Positions 1 to 6,112 of a DNA stretch of 12,611 nt are shown piece after piece (the first letter of the stretch is position 1; the number at the start of each line of letters is the position of its first letter). This DNA comes from an uncultured Lachnospiraceae bacterium (GTDB lineage: Bacteria > Bacillota > Clostridia > Lachnospirales > Lachnospiraceae): assembly GCA_902783445.1 (NCBI GenBank), contig CACZQX010000290.1, positions 1-12,611 on the forward strand. Direction: 5' to 3'. A program made the translations under genes and the position numbers. The notes below the pieces were generated by a model that searched no databases, was not told the DNA's origin, and saw nothing but the letters and a program-made list of their open reading frames with translations.

Positions 1-72
1 ATCTTTAAGTGCTATTGTCGGCCCAAATGCCTTGTGCATGTTCTTAACTTCTATAATAGTTTCTCGTTCCAT
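1..72 (-). CDS. Sugar-type ABC transporter ATP-binding protein (N-terminal fragment, runs off the window)
   Basis: Only the first 24 codons are inside the window; the gene continues leftward past position 1. The translated start reads MERETIIEVKNMHKAFGPTI followed by ALKD. This is the first beta-strand region of an ABC ATPase: a 'hydrophobic-E-x-x-N-hydrophobic-K-x-F-G/P' block, then 'ALKD' just before the expected Walker A, which lies outside. The 'FGPTIALKD' wording is most like the RbsA/MglA/XylG group of monosaccharide importers (family knowledge). The start is supported by GGAGGT at 77-82, five bases upstream of ATG. It is divergent from the AraC-GH39 gene, which fits a sugar-uptake locus. 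Substrate cannot be told, and another ABC ATPase class is possible because no catalytic motif is visible. Confidence 0.6.
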   Translation of the reverse strand, partial: MERETIIEVKNMHKAFGPTIALKD

Positions 73-121
73 GCTTACCTCCATCTAACAATATGGATTC
101 TCCTCTCTTTGTTATGCTCTA

Positions 122-150
122 ATTATATATTGTGAATTATATACAACCAA
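122..150 (-). promoter_or_regulatory. Candidate promoter for the ABC transporter gene
   Basis: On the minus strand a perfect TATAAT (plus 122-127) lies 17 bp downstream of a weak -35, TTGGTT (plus 145-150). A second TATAAT (plus 136-141) overlaps this region without a convincing -35. The start point would be near 115, giving a leader of about 43 nt before the ATG at 72. The poor -35 suggests either low basal activity or dependence on an activator. The region is AT-rich, so chance matches are likely. Confidence 0.35.
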
Positions 151-222
151 GGGCAATGATTAATTTTTTTATGGTTATTTTTTAACAAAAAGCATAATTA
201 ATCAACTCTGGATATTGTTAAT

Positions 223-242
223 TTTTTAACGTACATTAAAAA
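223..242. promoter_or_regulatory. 20-bp near-palindrome in the divergent promoter region, candidate operator
   Basis: Arms TTTTTAA (223-229) and TTAAAAA (236-242) flank a GTAC centre (231-234). Nine of ten base pairs are symmetric; only C230/A235 breaks it. An overlapping inverted repeat, GTACA-N8-TGTAC (231-248), uses the same left GTACA. GTACAT occurs three times in the intergenic region (231-236, 245-250, 340-345). The palindrome centre lies about 59 bp upstream of the predicted start of the AraC-GH39 gene, just above its -35, a usual place for an activator. Which protein binds is inference; the adjacent AraC-type regulator is the obvious candidate, although AraC proteins often bind direct rather than inverted repeats. 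Confidence 0.4.
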
Positions 243-257
243 TTGTACATCAAGGCA

Positions 258-285
258 TTTACATAATGCTATTTAATGATATAAT
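258..285 (+). promoter_or_regulatory. Sigma-A-type promoter of the AraC-GH39 gene
   Basis: TTTACA (258-263, five of six matches to TTGACA) and a perfect TATAAT (280-285) are separated by 16 bp. Transcription would begin near 292, leaving a leader of about 75 nt. The gene's ribosome binding site GAGGT is at 358-362, four bases before the ATG at 367. The rest of the 73-366 gap holds only AT-rich sequence, the candidate operator and the minus-strand promoter; no gene or RNA is visible. Confidence 0.65.
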
Positions 286-366
286 AATAATAAGCAACTT
301 GCATTAGCCCTATGTATCTGTGGCAAAACAAAGTTTTTTGTACATTATTTAAGTTTCGAGGTCAAT

Positions 367-2886
367 ATGAAAGCAAATACACGCCAATTTATTCAAAAAG
401 AAGATAGAGAAATTATCAATTTCAGTCACAATATTCCCCTTAAAATCTTTATGCATAAGATAGGATTTGTTGCAAAACACTGGCACAACTATCTGGAGCT
501 TCTTATGGTTCTGGACGGAGAAGTCGATGCAATTGTTGACGAAGTTCATTATCATTTGGTCACCGAAGATGTAATCGTTATTAACCAAAACAGCATACAT
601 GAGTTCTATTCGGATAATGCGGTTATGATTGCTCTTCAATTTGACCTCCCACGCTATCCTGCCTTAAAAGAAGGTTTGGATGAGCTTATTTTTAACTGTA
701 ACAGTTCTGCGCCGAGGGACGGTGATAATTTTGACGGTCTTCGTTTCGGAATCGCCAGAATCATCACGGAGAATGCCCGTTCCTCAAGCGTTTCGGAATA
801 TAAGAGTTTTTCCTTGGGATATTATTTAATTGCCGAACTTATAGAAAAATTTAAAATAGATGCGAGCAGCGAGCGTAAAAAACAGCAAAAGCATATCCAA
901 AGGCTTACACGAATCATTAATTATATAGGAGAAAACTACGATAAAAATTTAAGTCTTGCCGAAATAGCCGATAGCGAAAATCTTTCGGTCCCTTATCTTT
1001 CCGGATTTTTCGAAAAGCATATGGGAATCAAATTCAGCAACTATTACAGCGATTTGCGTGTGGAACATGCCGTGAAAGATCTTTTGAGCACCAATGATTC
1101 AATAGAAAGCATCGCTATCAGAAACGGCTTTAGCGAACAGCACGCTTTTATCAGGGCTTTCAAGAAAAAATATAATATGTTGCCAAGCGCTTACAGAAAG
1201 GAACACAAATCCGGTTCCTCCAATGTTCGCGCAAATTCCAACTTAAATTATCTTCTTTTGGAGCCAAACAACTATCTGCATTTGCTTACAAAATACACAT
1301 CCGAAGAGTCCCAGCCCATTTTTAAACCGACTCTTGCTTCTTCAAAGAAGCTTAATATCGAAAACGTTGATGTGCGCAAATGCGAAAGTAAGCTTTTGCA
1401 TAATTTCAAAACAACAACATCTGTAGGTCGAGCCAAAGAGCTTTTAAATACAAGTATCCAAAACATGCTAAGAGAACTACAGCGTGACATTGGCTACAAA
1501 TATATTAAATTTCATGGTATTTTATCCGATGATATGATGGTTGTGAGCCGTGTGGGCGGTAAGCTTTTGTTTAACTATACCATGGTTGATATGGTGCTTG
1601 ATTTTTTGCTTTCCATCGGATTAAAGCCTTTTATGCAGCTTTCATTTATGCCCGGTGCAATTGCAAGCGATCCCAAGAAAACAATCTTTTACAATCCGTT
1701 TAATACATCTCCTCCAAAGGAAATGAACGAATGGAACAATTTAATAGAAGATTTCACTTTGCATCTAATCGATAAATACGGTAAAGATGAGGTTGTTTCC
1801 TGGCCCTTCTGTGTTTGGAACGAACCATCCACTCCACCTACAATGTTTGGCTTTGTCAATGATGATGATTTTTACAAATTATACGAAAACACCTACAAAA
1901 CCGTTAAAAAGGCATGTCCGGAAATCAGATTCGGTTCATCTTCTCTTCTATATATAGAGTCCATGGAATCCGACAGGTGGATGTATTCCTATTTTACTTT
2001 TGCAAAAGACCATGATTGTGTACCGGACTTTTTAAATGTACATTATTATTCGGATATTATCCCTTCCGGGGCGAATAACTCTTTTAATATCAGTCATTCA
2101 ACCTCGTCGCAGTTTCCAAAGAATGAAAACGACTTTTCCGACTGGATAACAAAGATAAAAAAATTCTTTTCCGGTATGGGCTTCAGAAATGTTCCTATTT
2201 ACATGACGGAATGGAATTTTACCCTTTCTCACAGAATTCTTATAAGCGATACATGCTTTAAGTCCTGTTATATTTTAAAGAATCTGTTGGAAAACTATGA
2301 CAGATTGGATAGTTTCGGCTATTGGAGTCTTACCGATCTTTTGGAAGAAAATCCACTGCCGGAAGAACTTTTCCACGGCGGCCTCGGAATCTATACCATG
2401 AACGCCATTAAAAAAAGCGTTTACTGGAGTTTTTTCTTCGCCGGTCGTCTGGGGGATGAATTGATTGCCAAAGGTGAAGGTTATTTTATAACAAAAAGCG
2501 AGCAAGGCTACCGCATTATACTTTATCATTATGTACATTACGGCAATGTTTTTGCTTCCGGTGAATCCTTTAACATTACCAACAACAGCCGTTACGGCGT
2601 ATTTGATATGTCAAGGAATCTTGAAGTTAATATCGAGCTTACCGGCTTGGAAAATGGACGCTACAATATCAGAGAATTCTTTGTAAACAGGCAATACGGA
2701 AGTGCCTACGACAAATGGTTGGAGATAGGCTCCGTACCATTGGACAGCAACGAGGGCTCCTTACTACGCAATTTAAGCGTGCCGGGCTTCCATAAAGAGT
2801 TTTACCTGGTTGAAAAAGGAACTTTAAACATTGAATCGGTCTTAGAACCTTTGGAAATCAGACTTGTGGAAATAAAACGAATTTAA
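367..2886 (+). CDS. AraC-family regulator fused to a GH39 glycoside hydrolase (beta-xylosidase family)
   Basis: 839 residues in three parts. (1) Residues 25-90 form a cupin-like AraC N-terminal sensor with H38, H40 and E44 in a HWHNYLELL block. (2) Residues 178-278 form the AraC/XylS DNA-binding domain with two helix-turn-helix units, about 194-217 (LSLAEIADSENLSVPYLSGF) and 244-276 (IESIAIRNGFSEQHAFIRAF, ending PSAYR). (3) Residues 340-839 form a GH39 module: a catalytic barrel with acid/base E486 in WNEP and nucleophile E615 in TEW, then a C-terminal beta-sandwich-like part. The 129-residue gap between the two glutamates and the module length of about 500 fit GH39 beta-xylosidases. There is no signal peptide or membrane segment, so it should be cytoplasmic. 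It could hydrolyse imported beta-xylosides or similar, use the GH39 fold as a sugar sensor, or both. The divergent sugar ABC gene suggests it regulates uptake. Domain calls are firm; substrate and regulon are inference. Confidence 0.9.
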   Translation: MKANTRQFIQKEDREIINFSHNIPLKIFMHKIGFVAKHWHNYLELLMVLDGEVDAIVDEVHYHLVTEDVIVINQNSIHEFYSDNAVMIALQFDLPRYPALKEGLDELIFNCNSSAPRDGDNFDGLRFGIARIITENARSSSVSEYKSFSLGYYLIAELIEKFKIDASSERKKQQKHIQRLTRIINYIGENYDKNLSLAEIADSENLSVPYLSGFFEKHMGIKFSNYYSDLRVEHAVKDLLSTNDSIESIAIRNGFSEQHAFIRAFKKKYNMLPSAYRKEHKSGSSNVRANSNLNYLLLEPNNYLHLLTKYTSEESQPIFKPTLASSKKLNIENVDVRKCESKLLHNFKTTTSVGRAKELLNTSIQNMLRELQRDIGYKYIKFHGILSDDMMVVSRVGGKLLFNYTMVDMVLDFLLSIGLKPFMQLSFMPGAIASDPKKTIFYNPFNTSPPKEMNEWNNLIEDFTLHLIDKYGKDEVVSWPFCVWNEPSTPPTMFGFVNDDDFYKLYENTYKTVKKACPEIRFGSSSLLYIESMESDRWMYSYFTFAKDHDCVPDFLNVHYYSDIIPSGANNSFNISHSTSSQFPKNENDFSDWITKIKKFFSGMGFRNVPIYMTEWNFTLSHRILISDTCFKSCYILKNLLENYDRLDSFGYWSLTDLLEENPLPEELFHGGLGIYTMNAIKKSVYWSFFFAGRLGDELIAKGEGYFITKSEQGYRIILYHYVHYGNVFASGESFNITNNSRYGVFDMSRNLEVNIELTGLENGRYNIREFFVNRQYGSAYDKWLEIGSVPLDSNEGSLLRNLSVPGFHKEFYLVEKGTLNIESVLEPLEIRLVEIKRI

Positions 2887-2905
2887 TAATTATATTTAAT
2901 ACAAT

Positions 2906-2938
2906 AAAAAAAGGAACTCAAATTTGAGTCCTTTTTTT
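2906..2938. terminator. Bidirectional rho-independent terminator between convergent genes
   Basis: The core GGAACTCAAATTTGAGTCC (2913-2931) folds as GG and ACTC paired with GAGT and CC, with one bulged A and an AAATTT loop region that can also pair. It is flanked by seven A (2906-2912) and seven T (2932-2938), giving a U-tract on either strand. It lies 19 bp after the AraC-GH39 stop and 21 bp after the stop of the leftward hydrolase gene, so it can end both transcripts. Confidence 0.88.
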
Positions 2939-2959
2939 ATATCAATATTCATTTTTTGC

Positions 2960-4159
2960 TTATCTGTTATAGAAGTATTGGCTTCCTATAACCTCTCCGC
3001 GTGAAGCATTTACTCCATGATTTTCGTAATAGCCTCCCGAACAGAAGTTGGTATATCCTCTGTTATCGATTCCGGCAAGAGCATCTGCCGCTGCCTGAAT
3101 TGATTCGGAGTTCGGTCCGTTTTTAACAACTCTGTCAAAGTAGCCCTGGTTTACAACCGAGAACTGACCTCTTGCGTAGATTACGTCGCTGATTGAGCTT
3201 CCGTATGAGCCACCAAGATATCTTGTGACAATAACATTTGCTACCGCAAGCTTACCGTCATAAGTTTCATATCCCGCCTCCGCGCTTACAAGACATGCGA
3301 GGAGATATGCATCTCGGTCGCTTACTCCGTAGATAGAGTTAGCTAAAATGTAAGATGTTGTGCCATCATTGATGGCTGTTTGTATAGCATTTTCAAATGC
3401 AGCTGCTTCCGCTTGCGCTGCTGCTTCTTCTGCTGCGATTCTATCCTGTTCGAGTCGAATTGCTTCTTCCTCTTCGGCAATTGTAATCGCTGAGCTTAAA
3501 TTTAAGCCTAATGAAACATATTCTGCTGCAAGATATCCGGGATAGCCGTTTACGTCAATTTCAATCCAGCCGTCGTCCCTTATAGCCGTAACTCTATATA
3601 CATCACCTACGGCTGCAACCTCCCATGTTTCGCAATCCATGTTCGGCTCGCGTCTGATTCTCAACTCATTTTCGGTAACCGTTGCGTTAAATAAACATCT
3701 TTGGGTTGCGTAATATTCAACATCATCTCCAAATACAAGGAATTCGTTGTTTATATATCCAATTGCATTTCCCGATTGGATTTTTGTCCACGCGTCACCT
3801 TTTTCAAGTATCGTTCCACCACTGAAAGCATAAGCTTTCGCTACAATCTCGGAGTCTTCACTTGCTTCAGCTCTGACATTTACGTATTCACCTTCCGTTG
3901 TGATTACCATATACATATTTGCATATGCACTTACTGCATTCTCTGATGCTGCAACTGTGTCAGTTTTGTCTCCAAGAAGCGTTGCCGTAACCATCGCTAC
4001 TTCGTCGGGAACCTGTCCGATGAGGTCGAACTTGGCGATTCCCGCTGCGAGGACGGCATCCTCTGTTCCTTTTTGAGATCTCATGCCGACTGCTAAACCG
4101 ACAACGGCTACCGCTGCTACCGCAGCAATACCCAGATCTCTCTTAAGATTAAACTTCAT
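2960..4159 (-). CDS. SleB-type cell-wall hydrolase with two SH3-like domains
   Basis: 399 residues. A hydrophobic segment at 9-26 follows a basic start (MKFNLKRDLG), giving an uncleaved anchor or a signal peptide; a possible cleavage region, VLAAG, is at 36-40. Two bacterial SH3-like domains follow, about 83-143 (VNVRAEASEDSEIV, then GYINNEF) and 156-217 (LRIRREPNMDCETW, then GWIEIDVNGYPGYL). An Ala/Glu-rich, probably helical linker covers 226-257. Residues 280-399 form a Hydrolase_2 (SleB/CwlJ) domain with the expected catalytic E294 in VSAEAG, then GKLAVANVIVTRY, GQFSVV and a terminal GSQYFYN. SleB-type enzymes cleave peptidoglycan glycan strands; the SH3 parts probably bind the wall. The architecture suits a vegetative wall-remodelling enzyme as well as a germination enzyme. 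The start is supported by AGGAGG at 4164-4169. It has its own promoter and a WalR-like box. Confidence 0.88.
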   Translation of the reverse strand: MKFNLKRDLGIAAVAAVAVVGLAVGMRSQKGTEDAVLAAGIAKFDLIGQVPDEVAMVTATLLGDKTDTVAASENAVSAYANMYMVITTEGEYVNVRAEASEDSEIVAKAYAFSGGTILEKGDAWTKIQSGNAIGYINNEFLVFGDDVEYYATQRCLFNATVTENELRIRREPNMDCETWEVAAVGDVYRVTAIRDDGWIEIDVNGYPGYLAAEYVSLGLNLSSAITIAEEEEAIRLEQDRIAAEEAAAQAEAAAFENAIQTAINDGTTSYILANSIYGVSDRDAYLLACLVSAEAGYETYDGKLAVANVIVTRYLGGSYGSSISDVIYARGQFSVVNQGYFDRVVKNGPNSESIQAAADALAGIDNRGYTNFCSGGYYENHGVNASRGEVIGSQYFYNR

Positions 4160-4202
4160 TATTCCTCCTGGGTTTACAACCTATTGTTGCTTTTTTTGGT
4201 TT

Positions 4203-4219
4203 GTTACAACTTTGTTACA
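4203..4219 (-). promoter_or_regulatory. Candidate WalR (YycF) binding box
   Basis: The minus strand reads TGTAAC-AAAGT-TGTAAC, an exact match to the known WalR consensus TGTWAH-N5-TGTWAH. The repeat period is 11 bp, about one helical turn. It lies at roughly +8 to +24 relative to the predicted start of the hydrolase transcript. WalR of the WalKR system controls autolysins and other wall hydrolases in Firmicutes, so the target fits. A position downstream of the -10 would favour repression, which is inference. A lone TGTAAA half-site at 4173-4178 is out of phase and may be chance. Confidence 0.55.
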
Positions 4220-4233
4220 AACGCATTGCCCAT

Positions 4234-4262
4234 ATGTTATCAGAATAAAAAAAGTTTGTCAA
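4234..4262 (-). promoter_or_regulatory. Promoter of the cell-wall hydrolase gene (extended -10)
   Basis: On the minus strand a perfect -35 TTGACA (plus 4257-4262) and -10 TAACAT (plus 4234-4239) are separated by 17 bp, with TGA directly before the -10 forming an extended TGn element. The start would be near 4227, with a leader of about 68 nt. No terminator hairpin is visible between the end of the upstream methyltransferase gene (4310) and this promoter, so some read-through from the large operon is possible. Confidence 0.72.
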
Positions 4263-4309
4263 GTTTCAATAAATAGCGTGTTTTATGGAAACTAATCGAT
4301 TTTTGCTCA

Positions 4310-5101
4310 TTATTTTGCAAGTTTGTGATAGTAGATTAAAACCGCAGCACTGATAGCTGCATTTAAGGACTCAACGCCCCCATCCATAGGTATTTTAACG
4401 AGTTCGTCCGCAAGCTCGCAAGTTTCTTTATGTAACCCATTCGCTTCGTTGCCGATAAGAAACGCACAGTTTTTCGAAAGACTGATTTCATCAACATAGC
4501 GGTCAGCGTCAAGGCTTGTGGCATAGGTCTTAATGCCGCATTTTTGCAGGCTTTCCACTGCTTCTTTTATGTCTTTAACATACACAAACGGGAGCCTGAA
4601 AATCGATCCCATGGTGGAACGAACCACTTTCGGATTAAAAATATCCGCCGTCTCCAAGGTCATAATAACCCCCGTAACGCCCGCCGCTTCGCTCGTTCTG
4701 ATAATCGTCCCCAAATTACCGGGATCTCTTATATCTTCAAGAATCAAAAACCTGTTTTTATTTTTTTTGCTTTTTTCAAACAAATTGATTATGTCAACAA
4801 GACTGTGTTCGGGTTGTTTAACAAGGCATAAAATTCCCTGAGGGGTAACCGTATCCGACATGTATTCAAGGACGTTTCGGGAGACAATTTCTATTTTCCC
4901 TGCTGCGTATTTTTCTATTTCTTCTTTATTATTTTCGAAAAAATCTTCGGATACATATACCTCTTTGAGAAGTTCTTTCGGAACTTCTTTAAACATTTTT
5001 ATGCCTTCCACAACAAAAAGACCTTCTTCCTTTCGGAGTCTGGCCTTTTTCTGTAAAGCATTTACTTTTTTGATTTTATTATTTGATGTAGATGTAATCA
5101 T
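4310..5101 (-). CDS. SpoU/TrmH-family RNA 2'-O-methyltransferase
   Basis: 263 residues, usual for the family. The N-terminal part (1-95) is a substrate-binding domain of the SpoU_sub_bind type, starting with 'ITSTSNNKIKKVNALQKKARLRKEEG' in outline and FVVEGIKMF. The catalytic SPOUT domain has all three family motifs: motif 1 at 119-140 (ILEDIRDPGNLGTIIRTSEA), motif 2 at 157-172 (PKVVRSTMGSIFRLPF) and motif 3 at 214-250 (FLIGNEANGL, then IPMDGGVESLNAAISAA). The trefoil-knot fold binds S-adenosylmethionine, and the conserved Asn (N129) and Arg (R135) of motif 1 are present. It probably methylates a ribose in 23S rRNA, as its relatives do, but the nucleotide target cannot be read from sequence; tRNA is also possible. 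It is the last gene of the leftward run, 26 nt after pfkA. The start is supported by AAGGA at 5109-5113. Confidence 0.9.
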   Translation of the reverse strand: MITSTSNNKIKKVNALQKKARLRKEEGLFVVEGIKMFKEVPKELLKEVYVSEDFFENNKEEIEKYAAGKIEIVSRNVLEYMSDTVTPQGILCLVKQPEHSLVDIINLFEKSKKNKNRFLILEDIRDPGNLGTIIRTSEAAGVTGVIMTLETADIFNPKVVRSTMGSIFRLPFVYVKDIKEAVESLQKCGIKTYATSLDADRYVDEISLSKNCAFLIGNEANGLHKETCELADELVKIPMDGGVESLNAAISAAVLIYYHKLAK

Positions 5102-5127
5102 TTAACCATCCTTACAAATCAGATTGA

Positions 5128-6096
5128 TTAAAGAATCTGTGCGATTCTGTACTCAAAATCGGAAACCGTTTTTGTCATTGCAAGTGCTTCATCCATGTCA
5201 TAATCCATAACTTCACCATGCTGGAAAGCTATGATTCTGTTTTCCTTGCCTTCTGCGCAAAGAACGTCAACCGCTTTTGCTCCCATCAAAGAAGCGTAAA
5301 CTCTGTCTCGGCATGTAGGCGAACCACCACGCTGCATATAGCCCAAAATTGTTGCTCTTGTTTCAAGTCCCGTTGCGGCCTCAATACGCTGAGCCATTTC
5401 CACGGAACCGCCGATTCCTTCGGCATTTATAATAATATGGTGTTTTTTACCGCGATGTCTGTTTCTGATAATATGATCGATTATTGCCTGTTCGTTACCG
5501 TCATAATATTCCGGAAGAAGTATATCTTCGGCACCGTTGGCGATACCGCACCAAAGGGCAATGTAGCCTGCGGAACGTCCCATAACTTCAATAACCGAGC
5601 ATCTTTCGTGAGATGTTGATGTATCTCTGATTTTATCGATAGCCGACATTGCGGTATTTACCGCTGTATCAAAACCTATTGTATAATCAGTACTTGAAAC
5701 GTCCAAGTCGATTGTTCCAGGAATACCAACAACATTTACGCCGAGTTTTGAAAGTGCTTTTGCACCTTTAAAACTACCGTCACCACCGATTACAACAAGT
5801 GCATCGATGCCTAAGTTTCTACACGCTTCGGCACCTTTTTGCTGGCCTTCTTCCGTAAGGAACTCATCACAACGTGCTGTATAAAGAATTGTTCCGCCTT
5901 TTCCGATTATTTCGGAAACGCTTCTTTTTCCCATTTCTTCGTATTCATAATTTAAAAGACCCGAATAGCCCTTTTTGATACCTACAACTCTCTTTCCGTA
6001 TTCTACGGCTGTTCTGACAACGGCTCTGATTGCCGCATTCATTCCCGGTGCATCACCACCGCTTGTAAGAACGCCTATTGTTTTGATTTCACTCAT
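5128..6096 (-). CDS. pfkA: ATP-dependent 6-phosphofructokinase
   Basis: 322 residues, against 320 in the E. coli enzyme, with which it aligns along its whole length. It phosphorylates fructose-6-phosphate to fructose-1,6-bisphosphate in glycolysis. Visible motifs: the N-terminal GVLTSGGDAPGMNAAIR (8-24); nucleotide site GGDGS (104-108); catalytic D130 in PGTID; substrate-binding VMGRSAGY (171-178); and YMQRGGSPTCRDR (253-265). Glycine at 107 and at 127 (equivalent to E. coli G104 and G124) marks an ATP rather than a pyrophosphate user. Residue 131 is Leu where the classical enzymes have Asn (GTIDLD instead of GTIDND). The start ATG has GGAGG at 6104-6108, seven bases upstream. It lies 16 nt after dnaE, a common pairing in Firmicutes. 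Confidence 0.96.
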   Translation of the reverse strand: MSEIKTIGVLTSGGDAPGMNAAIRAVVRTAVEYGKRVVGIKKGYSGLLNYEYEEMGKRSVSEIIGKGGTILYTARCDEFLTEEGQQKGAEACRNLGIDALVVIGGDGSFKGAKALSKLGVNVVGIPGTIDLDVSSTDYTIGFDTAVNTAMSAIDKIRDTSTSHERCSVIEVMGRSAGYIALWCGIANGAEDILLPEYYDGNEQAIIDHIIRNRHRGKKHHIIINAEGIGGSVEMAQRIEAATGLETRATILGYMQRGGSPTCRDRVYASLMGAKAVDVLCAEGKENRIIAFQHGEVMDYDMDEALAMTKTVSDFEYRIAQIL

Positions 6097-6112
6097 AGAA
6101 TAACCTCCATTA

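Noticed and set aside
73..366. Catabolite-responsive (cre) element in the divergent sugar-locus promoter
   Set aside because: No sequence fitting the CG-centred cre consensus could be found.
4173..4178. Third TGTAAA half-site as part of an extended WalR site
   Set aside because: It is 30 bp from the nearer half-site, which does not fit the 11-bp period.
4240..4309. Possible terminator between the methyltransferase gene and the hydrolase promoter
   Set aside because: The T-rich stretch is preceded by direct (AAACTT repeated), not inverted, repeats, so no hairpin forms; the stretch is better explained as the -35/-10 spacer.
4533..4841. Open frames on the plus strand opposite the methyltransferase gene (also 4544-4831 and 4860-5105)
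   Set aside because: They lie wholly antisense to a gene with full family motifs, lack convincing ribosome binding sites and show no recognisable domains.
5218..5619. 133-residue plus-strand open frame opposite pfkA
   Set aside because: Antisense shadow of a clearly conserved gene; Cys/Ser-rich composition typical of a frame read against coding sequence.
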